Source: Candidatus Allofournierella merdipullorum
Lineage (GTDB): Bacteria > Bacillota > Clostridia > Oscillospirales > Ruminococcaceae
Assembly (NCBI GenBank): GCA_019116345.1
Contig: DXBV01000071.1
Location: 1-42,687 of the forward strand
Reading direction: 5' to 3'
Length of the DNA: 42,687 nt
The position numbers and the translations under genes were made by a program. Shown piece by piece: positions 1 to 6,441 of this stretch; the stretch's first letter is position 1, and every line of letters starts with the position of its first letter. Under the pieces are notes generated by a model. The model searched no databases. It was not told where the DNA came from and saw only the letters and a list, made by a program, of their open reading frames with translations.

Positions 1-26
1 CAAGGCGGGTCCTGTTGCGTTATAAA

Positions 27-58
27 GAAAAAGGGCCGCGGCGTTGCCGCGGCTCCTT
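27..58 (-). terminator. Intrinsic terminator after hflX
   Basis: Read on the minus strand, an 8-bp GC-only stem (GCCGCGGC, loop AAC, GCCGCGGC) at 35-53 is followed by CC and a run of five T. It lies just past the hflX stop codon and would end the acetyltransferase-hflX transcript. Confidence 0.85.
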
Positions 59-62
59 TTGC

Positions 63-1322
63 TTATTTTTCCAGATAGGGCAGATAGAGATGCAGGTCGG
101 TGCTTTTCACAAAGCCCTCAAAGTACACGCCGTCGGCCCGGTAGTCCTCCACCGTCACGCTGCCCCGGCTGCGCATGGCCTCGGCCAGGGAGAGCTTGTC
201 GTAGGGCAAAAGCATCTTCACCGCGCGCACCCGGTCGGCCAGCGCTTCGTCCAGCTTTTGCAGCAGGGCGTCCAGCCCGCGGCCGGTACGGGCGCTGGTG
301 AGCAGCACCCCCGGCTGGAAGGGCACCGCCCCCGCCTTGTCGCACTTGTTGTAGACGGTGATCTGGGGAATGTCGCCGCAGCCCAGCTCCGCCAGCACCT
401 GGTCGGTCACCTCCAGCTGGGCCTCCCGCTCGTCGTCGGCGGCGTCCGCCACCTTCACGATCACGTCGGAATAGGCGGCCTCTTCCAGGGTGCTCTTGAA
501 AGCCTCCACCAGCTTGTGGGGCAGCCGGCTCACAAAGCCTACCGTGTCCACCGCGATGACGTTCAGGCCGCTGGGCAGGGTCAGCTTGCGGGCGGTGGGG
601 TCCAGGGTGGCAAAGAGCATATCCGCTTCCAGCGCGTCCGCGCCGCACAGCGCGTTCAGCAGGCTGGATTTGCCCACGTTGGTGTAGCCCACCAGGCTCA
701 CCACCGGGGTGCCCGCCCGCTGGCGGGCCCGGCGGTTTTCGCCCCGGCGCTTTTCCAGCTCCGCCAGTTTTTGTTCCAGCGCCTCGATGCGCCGGCGCAC
801 ATGGCGGCGGTCGTACTCCAGCTTGCTCTCGCCGGCGCCGCGCCGTGCGCCGCCGCCGCCCCCGCCGCCGCCGCCCTGGCGGCTCAGGGATTCGCCCAGC
901 CCCGCAAGGCGCGGCAGGCGGTAGCGCAGAAGGGCCAGTTCCGTCTGCACCTTGCCCTCGCCGGTGACGGCCCGGCTGCGGAAAATTTCCAGAATGAGCA
1001 TGGTGCGGTCGATGACCTCCACGCCCAGCGCGTCGGAGATGTTGCGCAGCTGGCTGCCGGTGAGCTCGCCGTCAAACACGGCGGCCTCGGCGGAGAGATT
1101 CTCGCAATAGAGGCGCGCCTCCGCCAGCTTGCCCTCGCCCAGAACGGTGCCCGCCTCGGGGGCGTCCTTCTTCTGGACGATGCTGGCCACCGCCTCCATG
1201 TTGTTCGCTTCGCACAGCGCCGCCAGTTCGTCCATGCTGCGCTCGGCGTCAAACTGGCCCATGTCCAGCCCCAAAAGCAGCACCTTCACCGGCGGGGTGC
1301 TTTGCACGATCTGTTCGCTCAT
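63..1322 (-). CDS. hflX: GTPase HflX (ribosome-splitting factor)
   Basis: A 419-aa GTPase of the HflX family, which binds the 50S subunit and splits stalled or hibernating 70S ribosomes in the cytosol. The N-terminal HflX domain (about 1-150) leads into a basic helical linker (about 165-203) and a G domain with G1 GYTNVGKS at 212-219, a G3 motif DTVGF and a G4 motif NKCD. The segment normally reading GGGIGTRGPGE is here a run of nine glycines (150-158) followed by ARRGAGESKLE. The start is ATG, with GAGGTG just upstream overlapping the stop of the acetyltransferase gene, so the two genes are probably co-transcribed and coupled. Family assignment is firm; the physiological role is taken from the family. 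Confidence 0.95.
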   Translation of the reverse strand: MSEQIVQSTPPVKVLLLGLDMGQFDAERSMDELAALCEANNMEAVASIVQKKDAPEAGTVLGEGKLAEARLYCENLSAEAAVFDGELTGSQLRNISDALGVEVIDRTMLILEIFRSRAVTGEGKVQTELALLRYRLPRLAGLGESLSRQGGGGGGGGGARRGAGESKLEYDRRHVRRRIEALEQKLAELEKRRGENRRARQRAGTPVVSLVGYTNVGKSSLLNALCGADALEADMLFATLDPTARKLTLPSGLNVIAVDTVGFVSRLPHKLVEAFKSTLEEAAYSDVIVKVADAADDEREAQLEVTDQVLAELGCGDIPQITVYNKCDKAGAVPFQPGVLLTSARTGRGLDALLQKLDEALADRVRAVKMLLPYDKLSLAEAMRSRGSVTVEDYRADGVYFEGFVKSTDLHLYLPYLEK

Positions 1323-1331
1323 TGTTTCACC

Positions 1332-1928
1332 TCAAAGGCCCTGGGGCCTCTCCTCCTTCTTTAAATAGTATGCCCGGCAGGCCACAGGCGTGCCGTCGGC
1401 CTTGTGATACACCGCGTCGTGGTCGTAGCGCCAGCCTGCCTTTTCCATCACCCGGCCGCTGGCGGGGTTTTCCGCCGCGTGGCAGCAGGCGAGCCAGACG
1501 CCGCCCACCTCATCGAACCAGAAGTCCCGCACCGCGGCCAGCGCCTCGGTGGCGTAGCCCCGGCCCCAGAAAGCCCGGCCCAAACAGTAGCCCGGTTCCC
1601 ACACCCCGGCGGAACAATCCAGCCCCGGCGCGCGCCAGGCTTCCGGCTTCTGCTCTTCGCCCAGAACGAATCCGATGGTGCCCATCAGCGCGCCGTCCCA
1701 GCGGCGGCGGATGGCCCAGTTGTAGTAGTCGGCGCTGGAATAAAGGCACTCCCAGCCCGCCAGCAGCTGGAAGGTCTCCAGGCTGTCTTTGTGGGCGGGC
1801 CAGCGCATGAACCGGGCCACGGCCTCGTCGCCCGCCCAGCTTTGGAACATTTCTTCCGCGTCCGCGGCGGTCAGCCGGTCCAGCACAAGGCGGTCCGTTT
1901 TCAGGGGCACGGTGCCCAGATGGCGCAT
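1332..1928 (-). CDS. GNAT N-acetyltransferase, RimJ/RimL-like
   Basis: A 198-aa acetyltransferase of the RimJ/RimL type (Acetyltransf_3), cytosolic and acetyl-CoA dependent; the substrate cannot be told. It opens with the typical beta strand containing LKTDRLVLDRLT, and carries a family-like GYCLGRAFWGRGYATEAL stretch corresponding to the acetyl-CoA pyrophosphate loop. An upstream in-frame ATG at 1964 exists, but the ATG at 1928 is preferred. It has AAGGGAGG at good spacing, the RimJ/L fold begins there, and the -10 box at 1963-1968 would place the transcript start downstream of the longer start. hflX follows with only a few bases between. Confidence 0.85.
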   Translation of the reverse strand: MRHLGTVPLKTDRLVLDRLTAADAEEMFQSWAGDEAVARFMRWPAHKDSLETFQLLAGWECLYSSADYYNWAIRRRWDGALMGTIGFVLGEEQKPEAWRAPGLDCSAGVWEPGYCLGRAFWGRGYATEALAAVRDFWFDEVGGVWLACCHAAENPASGRVMEKAGWRYDHDAVYHKADGTPVACRAYYLKKEERPQGL

Positions 1929-1962
1929 GGAAAAGCCCTCCCTTCGGCGCGGGATTTCCTCC

Positions 1963-1992
1963 ATTATAGTGGCGGCGCGGGGCGGTTGTCAA
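1963..1992 (-). promoter_or_regulatory. Sigma-A-type promoter for acetyltransferase-hflX
   Basis: On the minus strand TTGACA (1987-1992) is followed after 18 bp by TATAAT (1963-1968). Both hexamers are perfect consensus. The predicted start point near 1956 gives a short leader before the ATG at 1928. Confidence 0.85.
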
Positions 1993-2087
1993 ATCCGAAA
2001 AAAACTGAAAAAAACAGGGCGGGTGTCTCGTTTTTATAAACAAGACGTCAAAACCGGCAAGCGCTGCCCTGGAAAAGGAGAACCCCC

Positions 2088-2639
2088 ATGCCCTGTGTCT
2101 ACATCCTGCTCACCCGCACCGACACCCTCTTCGCCCGCCTGCTCCACGGCGTGGGCGGGAACAAATATACCCATGCCAGCCTTGCGCTGGACCGGGACCT
2201 TGTGCGGATGTACAGTTTTGCCCGGCGCTATGAGCCCTTCATGCTGCCCGGCGGCTTCATCCGGGAGAACATCCACGCCGGGGTGTTCGGCCGCTGCGGC
2301 GGGGCGGACAGCCTTTTGCTGGAGCTGCCGGTGAGCCGCGCCACCTACGAGGCCATCGAGCGGCAGATGACGGTGATGGCCTCCGCCGGCTCCTGCTGGG
2401 ACTATGACGTGCTGGGCCTTGCCCTGGCGGGGCTGGGCATTCCCCATGTGCGGCCGGGCAAATATTTTTGCAGCCAGTTCGTGGCGGATGTGCTGGAGCG
2501 CACCGGGGCGCTCACGCTGCCCTGCCACCCCAGCCTCATCCGGCCCCAGGATTTTGCCTGCATGCCGGGGTTCCGGGTGGTCTACCGGGGGCCGCTGGCC
2601 TGGGCGGACCTGCGCCGCCCGCTGCCCGCCGCGGCGTGA
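2088..2639 (+). CDS. Permuted papain/NlpC-P60-like (YiiX-type) hypothetical protein
   Basis: A 183-aa protein without signal peptide or membrane helix. His29 sits in a strand motif (YTHASLAL) and Cys128 in a helix start (YFCSQFVADVL). That order, His before Cys, is the circularly permuted arrangement of YiiX/YebB-type NlpC/P60 hydrolases (amidase or peptidase fold), so a thiol hydrolase is the best guess. The substrate is unknown and activity is not established. The start ATG has AAAAGGAG upstream at good spacing. It is transcribed alone and faces metQ across a shared bidirectional terminator. I found no convincing promoter for it in the 120 bases upstream, which also hold the acetyltransferase promoter on the other strand. 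Confidence 0.7.
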   Translation: MPCVYILLTRTDTLFARLLHGVGGNKYTHASLALDRDLVRMYSFARRYEPFMLPGGFIRENIHAGVFGRCGGADSLLLELPVSRATYEAIERQMTVMASAGSCWDYDVLGLALAGLGIPHVRPGKYFCSQFVADVLERTGALTLPCHPSLIRPQDFACMPGFRVVYRGPLAWADLRRPLPAAA

Positions 2640-2643
2640 AGAT

Positions 2644-2683
2644 AAAAAGGAAAGGAGCCTGCGCGCTGCGCAGGCTCCTTTTT
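2644..2683. terminator. Bidirectional terminator between convergent genes
   Basis: A perfect 14-bp inverted repeat (AAAGGAGCCTGCGC, loop GCT, and its complement) at 2651-2681 ends in five T on the plus strand and is preceded by an A-run that gives T on the minus strand. It sits between the convergent stops of the papain-like gene and metQ. Confidence 0.92.
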
Positions 2684-2692
2684 GCAAGCAAA

Positions 2693-3526
2693 TTACTTGT
2701 TGAACACGTCCAGGCTGGAGGTCTTGCCGGGATACAGGCCCATGGGCTCGTAGTGAACAACGCCCACGCTCACGATGTGGGTGCCGTTCTCGGCATTGAA
2801 GTCGTCCAGGTAGGGCTGATGCTGGAAGTAGTTGGCGTCCAGGCTGTCGTCTTCCACGCCGGTGTTGGGCATCACATAGTCGTCAAACTCCACGATGTCC
2901 AGGGTGACGTTGTGCTCGGCCAGGATGGGGGCCACATGCTCCAGAATTTCGGCATGGGGGCTGGGGGAAGCGCCCACCTTCAGGGTAACGGGCTCGGCGA
3001 TCTCGGGATAGGCCAGCTCCTGCGCGCCCATGGGCATCACGACGCCGTTGTAGTTCTCGGCAATCCAGTTCTGGGTGTCCTCGCTCATCAGGGCGGCCAG
3101 CAGAGCCTGCACGGCGGGCTCCTCCTCGCGGCCTTCCTTGACGCACAGCACGTTGCCGTAGGTCTGGGCGGCCACGCTCTCGGCGTCCTCGGTCACCAGA
3201 ACGGTGTCACCGATGCCGGCGCCGGAGGCATAGTTGCCGTTGATGACCGCAAAGTCCAGGTCAGGCAGGCTGCTGGGCAGGTTGGCGGCCTCCATGGCCA
3301 CGATCTTCACGTTGTGGGGGTTGTCCTTCACGTCCCGCTCGGTGGCCTCCAGGCCCACGCCGTCGTTCAGGGTGATGATCCCCAGGTCCTGCAGAAGCAG
3401 CAGGGCGCGGGCGCCGTTGGTGGCGTCGGCGGGGATGCCGATCTGCAGCTGCTTGCCGGAAGAGCCGCAGGCGGACAGGCCCAGCGCCAGGCACAGGGTC
3501 AAAGCCAGTGCAACGATTTTTTTCAT
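2693..3526 (-). CDS. metQ: MetQ-family methionine-binding lipoprotein, circularly permuted
   Basis: A 277-aa lipoprotein of the MetQ/NlpA family, the extracellular methionine receptor for MetNI. A signal peptide ends in lipobox LSAC (Cys20). The mature order is reversed relative to the family. Residues 24-166 match the usual second half (PADATNGARALLLLQ, then AVINGNY at 93-99). A linker of about 14 residues follows (167-180), and 181-277 match the usual first half (TLKVGASPSPHAEIL, ANYFQH at 231-236, EPMGLY, SLD). The gene then stops directly before a strong terminator. Ligand motifs from both halves are kept, so a folded binding protein is plausible. The start is ATG at 3526 with AAAGGAGAG; a longer frame to 3577 has no such support. 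Last gene of metNIQ. Confidence 0.93.
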   Translation of the reverse strand: MKKIVALALTLCLALGLSACGSSGKQLQIGIPADATNGARALLLLQDLGIITLNDGVGLEATERDVKDNPHNVKIVAMEAANLPSSLPDLDFAVINGNYASGAGIGDTVLVTEDAESVAAQTYGNVLCVKEGREEEPAVQALLAALMSEDTQNWIAENYNGVVMPMGAQELAYPEIAEPVTLKVGASPSPHAEILEHVAPILAEHNVTLDIVEFDDYVMPNTGVEDDSLDANYFQHQPYLDDFNAENGTHIVSVGVVHYEPMGLYPGKTSSLDVFNK

Positions 3527-3610
3527 GTTCTTCTCTCTCCTTTTTCTGTTGAGTGTATCTCTTAAAGCCCCCGGCACCCCTCTGTGCCGGGCAGCCTTAA
3601 AGCAAAGGGA

Positions 3611-4279
3611 TCAGCGGTTGCGCTTGTCCGACTTGCGGGCCAAAAAGCTGCAAACGCTCTGGATAATGCACACCAGGATGACCACCAGGACCACGGTGGC
3701 GTACATCACGTCGGTCTGATAGCGCTGGTAGCCGAAGCGGAAGGCGATGTTGCCAAGGCCGCCCGCGCCCACCGCGCCGGTGACGGCGGTGTAGCCGAAG
3801 ATGGTGATGATGGTGATGGAAAGGCCCCGCAGCAGGCTGGGCACGCTTTCCACCAGCAGCACCCGGGTGATGATCTGCCAGTTGGTGGCGCCCATGCAGC
3901 GGGCGGCCTCCACCACGCCCTGGTCGATCTCTTCCAGGCTCTGCTCCACCATGCGGGCCACGAAGGGGGCCGCGGCGATGGCCAGAGGCACGTTGGCGGC
4001 GGTGGCGCCGATGGAGGTGCCCACGATGAGCCGGGTGAGCGGCAGAACGAAGAAAATCAAAATCATGAAGGGGATGCTGCGGAAGAGGTTCACCAGCCAG
4101 CCGAACACCGCGTTGAAGGTGGGGGCGGCCATGATGCCGCCGGGCTTGGTGGTGGTGAGCAGCACGCCCATGGGCAGGCCGATGAGGTAGGCCGCCAGGG
4201 TGGGCACGAAGGTCATGTAAAGGGTCTCCAGCGTGCCCTCCCAAAGAAGGTCGCCGTATTCTGCAAAGAACTGTGCCAT
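3611..4279 (-). CDS. metI: Methionine ABC transporter permease MetI
   Basis: A 222-aa inner-membrane permease of the MetI family with about five hydrophobic segments. It carries the cytoplasmic EAA loop (EAARCMGATNWQIITRVLL), which docks on the MetN ATPase, and the family-typical FRSIPF and TAVTGAVGAGGLG stretches. Length is normal for MetI. The start is taken as ATG at 4279, 10 bases after AGGAGG. An upstream GTG at 4288 would lie almost on the Shine-Dalgarno sequence and overlap the metN stop. Only five bases separate the metN stop from this start, so translation is likely coupled. Part of the T-box-controlled metN-metI-metQ operon. Confidence 0.95.
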   Translation of the reverse strand: MAQFFAEYGDLLWEGTLETLYMTFVPTLAAYLIGLPMGVLLTTTKPGGIMAAPTFNAVFGWLVNLFRSIPFMILIFFVLPLTRLIVGTSIGATAANVPLAIAAAPFVARMVEQSLEEIDQGVVEAARCMGATNWQIITRVLLVESVPSLLRGLSITIITIFGYTAVTGAVGAGGLGNIAFRFGYQRYQTDVMYATVVLVVILVCIIQSVCSFLARKSDKRNR

Positions 4280-4284
4280 GGTGC

Positions 4285-5025
4285 TCACACCTCCTCTTTG
4301 CCCAGCAGCAGCCGGGCCACTTCGCTCTGGGGATTCTCAAAAATCTCGGCGGTCTCGCCCTGCTCCACGAACAGGCCGTTGTCGATGACCACCATCCGGT
4401 TGCAGATGCTGCGCACCACCGCCAGCTCGTGGGTGATGATGATGATGGTGACGCCCAGCTTCTGGTTGATGTCCTTCAAAAGTTCCAGCACGCTCTTGGT
4501 GGTCAGGGGGTCCAGGGCGCTGGTGGGCTCGTCGCACAGCAGCACCTGCGGCTTGCTGGCCAGGGCCCGCGCCAGGGCCACCCGCTGTTTCTGGCCGCCG
4601 GAGAGCTGGCTGGGATAGCTGCCCGCCCGGTCCGCCAGGCCCACCAGCTCCAGCAGTTCCTTCACCCGGGCGTCCACCGCGGCTTTGTCGTATTTGTCAA
4701 GCTTTAAGGGAAAGGCCACGTTCTCGGCCACGGTCTTCTGCATCAGCAGGTTGTAGCCCTGGAACACAACGCCCATCTGCCGGCGGGCGCTGCGCAGGTC
4801 CGCGCCGGAGAGGGCCGCCAGGTCCCGCCCGTTCAGCAGGATCTGCCCTTCCGAGGGCTTTTCCAGCAGGCACAGGCAGCGCAAAAGGGTGCTTTTGCCC
4901 GCGCCGCTCATGCCGATGACGCCGAAGATGTCGCCGTCGTTGATGGTGGCCGAAGCCTCCCGCAGCGCCACCACCTTGCCGCTCTTTTCGGTGAATACTT
5001 TGCCTAAGTTCTTGATCTCGATCAT
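4285..5025 (-). CDS. metN: Methionine ABC transporter ATP-binding protein MetN, lacking the C-terminal regulatory domain
   Basis: A 246-aa ABC ATPase that powers MetI. Walker A GMSGAGKST (38-46), ABC signature LSGGQ (141-145), Walker B VLLCDE (161-166) and the switch His199 are all intact. E. coli MetN is about 343 aa because of a C-terminal NIL/ACT domain that binds methionine and shuts transport off (trans-inhibition). Here the protein stops about 35 residues after the D-loop region, so that domain is absent. The start is ATG at 5025, with a weak GAGAAG upstream. MetN identity rests on its neighbours metI and metQ and on the methionine T-box; the ATPase alone could also fit a polar amino acid transporter. 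Confidence 0.92.
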   Translation of the reverse strand: MIEIKNLGKVFTEKSGKVVALREASATINDGDIFGVIGMSGAGKSTLLRCLCLLEKPSEGQILLNGRDLAALSGADLRSARRQMGVVFQGYNLLMQKTVAENVAFPLKLDKYDKAAVDARVKELLELVGLADRAGSYPSQLSGGQKQRVALARALASKPQVLLCDEPTSALDPLTTKSVLELLKDINQKLGVTIIIITHELAVVRSICNRMVVIDNGLFVEQGETAEIFENPQSEVARLLLGKEEV

Positions 5026-5070
5026 GTTGTTTCTTCTCACTCCAACCCGGTATTGGCCCAAAGGGCAAAC

Positions 5071-5113
5071 AAAAAAGCCCCCGTCCCTGCATGACAGCAA
5101 GGACGAGAGCTTA
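5071..5113 (-). terminator. T-box-controlled terminator upstream of metN
   Basis: On the minus strand a stem pairing AAGC..CGTCC..TGC with GCAGGGACG..GCTT (about 5113-5077) is followed by six T (5076-5071). Its 5' side begins just after the T-box motif, the standard arrangement for exclusive antiterminator/terminator pairing. Confidence 0.88.
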
Positions 5114-5360
5114 TAAAAAGCTTCGTGGTACCACCTTGGTTCGCCGTTTCCCTCACGGAAAACAGCCTTTGCAGCTGCGGCGGCAGATGCCGGTTACAGC
5201 CTGGCGCTTTAACGGGCGCACCCGTCGCAGATTTAAGGCTCCTGCCCCTCACCCGCGCGACTCAGAGGCCATGTTCGATTTCCTGTGCCTTGCCCGCTTC
5301 CACCTGACCGGGCTCTCTGGAAAAGGCCGATGCCGAAAATCTACTCTTCTCGTCAACGTC
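5071..5360 (-). promoter_or_regulatory. T-box riboswitch, methionine (AUG specifier), metNIQ leader
   Basis: The minus-strand leader has the parts of a T-box. A Stem I 5' side carries AGUA then GAUUU, pairing with AAAUC before GAAC-AUG-G, the classic specifier loop arrangement. The specifier AUG is at 5272-5270. A distal AGAGAG...GG apical loop region lies between. The conserved T-box AAGGTGGTACCACG is at 5137-5124, followed by a competing terminator. The bulge reads UGGU, whose last base pairs with A73, as expected for tRNA-Met. Uncharged tRNA-Met should stabilise the antiterminator and switch on methionine uptake. Confidence 0.95.
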
Positions 5361-5376
5361 TTTGCGTATATGCATT

Positions 5377-5405
5377 ATGATACCCACAGCGGTGGGGTTT
5401 GTCAA
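5377..5405 (-). promoter_or_regulatory. Promoter of the metNIQ operon
   Basis: Minus strand TTGACA (5405-5400), 17-bp spacer, TATCAT (5382-5377). The predicted start lies just before T-box Stem I. The -35 box begins only about ten bases past the stop codon of the upstream gene. Confidence 0.88.
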
Positions 5406-5414
5406 GCACTTTTT

Positions 5415-6278
5415 TCAGAACAACTCCGGCACCAGATTGCCCAGCCACAGCCCGAAGGCGTAGGAAGCGGCGTTGGCAACAAAGGCGTAAAGCACCGGGT
5501 GGCCCTTGCCCCCCTCCGGCTTGAACGCCAGCCGGAACACCACCGCCTCCACGATGAACACCGCCAGTTCCAGCAGGGGATAAAGCAGCAGCATAGCCAG
5601 CGAACCGGAATAGTAGGTGGTGAGGTTGAGGGCGAGGTTCAGTGCCAGCTGGGTGGCCAGATTGGCGATGAGCAGCACCCGCAGATGCTGCCGCTTCAAG
5701 TAGCCGAAGGGCAGGGCGATGACCAGCTCCACCGCCAGGGTGAGCACAAAGCGGGCGGCAAGGCCCAGCGCTTCGCCGGCGTAGTCGTAGTTTTTGCGGG
5801 CGGTGACGGTCTGCACTTCGCCCGCCGCCGGGTCAAAGCCGGAAAAGTCCACCCGGTAGACGGCGGAATAGGCGTAACGGTCCAGCGTTTCGGTCACGGC
5901 GTAGCTGCCGCTTTCGGGGAACCAGAAGAGGATCTTGAAGTGCTTCGGGGCCATGTAGCTCCAGGTGGCGGGCGCGTCGTCCCGCACCCGGTCGAACCAC
6001 TGCAAAAAGTGATAGCCGTCCGGGTCCTCAAAGGCGTCGAACGCCTCCACGACGGGAGCTTCCTCCGGTTCCACCGCGGCCACGCCCCCCTGATCTGTCT
6101 CGTGCCAGGGGCCGATGACGGTCTCCCGGGCCAGCAGCGTGACCCAGCAGTCCCCGGAAAGGCCGGTGGTCTGCACCTCCACCGCGGGCTTGGGGCCCAT
6201 GTCCGCAAAGGCGGCGAAGGGCAACGCCAGCGCCAGCGCGAAACACGCCAGCAGGGAACACAGTCTCTTTTTCACCAT
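5415..6278 (-). CDS. Unknown secreted/membrane protein with N-terminal exported domain
   Basis: A 287-aa protein I cannot assign to a named family. A signal peptide (about 1-25, ending AFA-D) is followed by a conserved-looking MGPKP start and an exported domain of about 140 residues rich in aromatic residues. Four hydrophobic segments follow (about 170-195, 203-222, 226-254 and 262-284). The picture is an extracytoplasmic sensor-like or binding domain tethered by a four-helix membrane region. The ATG at 6278 is preferred over an in-frame GTG at 6284 because AAAGGAGG lies nine bases upstream. It seems to be transcribed alone from the extended -10 promoter at 6305-6313. No partner gene is adjacent. 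I do not propose a function. Confidence 0.75.
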   Translation of the reverse strand: MVKKRLCSLLACFALALALPFAAFADMGPKPAVEVQTTGLSGDCWVTLLARETVIGPWHETDQGGVAAVEPEEAPVVEAFDAFEDPDGYHFLQWFDRVRDDAPATWSYMAPKHFKILFWFPESGSYAVTETLDRYAYSAVYRVDFSGFDPAAGEVQTVTARKNYDYAGEALGLAARFVLTLAVELVIALPFGYLKRQHLRVLLIANLATQLALNLALNLTTYYSGSLAMLLLYPLLELAVFIVEAVVFRLAFKPEGGKGHPVLYAFVANAASYAFGLWLGNLVPELF

Positions 6279-6304
6279 GGTCACACGCCTCCTTTTCTGC
6301 CCCC

Positions 6305-6313
6305 ATCATAGCA
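6305..6313 (-). promoter_or_regulatory. Probable extended -10 promoter
   Basis: Minus strand TGCTATGAT, an extended -10 (TG-N-TATGAT), about 27 bases before the ATG at 6278. No good -35 hexamer is visible at the right distance. Confidence 0.5.
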
Positions 6314-6399
6314 CGAAACAACGCGAAAAGCAGCCGGCGGCGCGGTTTTGTAAGGTTTTTGTCACGGGATGGGCCCCGCCGCGCCCCGGCGGCGGGCGC

Positions 6400-6437
6400 A
6401 AAAAACGGGCGCTCCCGTTCGGGAACGCCCGCAAAAA
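6400..6437 (-). terminator. Terminator after the sugar amidotransferase gene
   Basis: A perfect GC-rich inverted repeat (CGGGCGTTCCCG, short loop, CGGGAGCGCCCG on the minus strand) followed by TTTTTTG. A run of A on the other flank could make it work in both directions. Confidence 0.88.
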
Positions 6438-6441
6438 ATCC

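Noticed and set aside
1332..1928. The GNAT acetyltransferase as the missing LegH
   Set aside because: It is a RimJ/RimL-type GNAT in an operon with hflX, 13 kb away from legB. Known LegH proteins are not of this type and sit in the sugar cluster.
2035..2040. TATAAA as a -10 box for the papain-like gene
   Set aside because: No -35 hexamer or TG extension is at the right distance; it could be real but is not supported.
3527..3577. A 17-codon N-terminal extension of MetQ
   Set aside because: It would place charged residues before the lipoprotein signal; the ATG at 3526 has AAAGGAGAG and starts a standard signal peptide.
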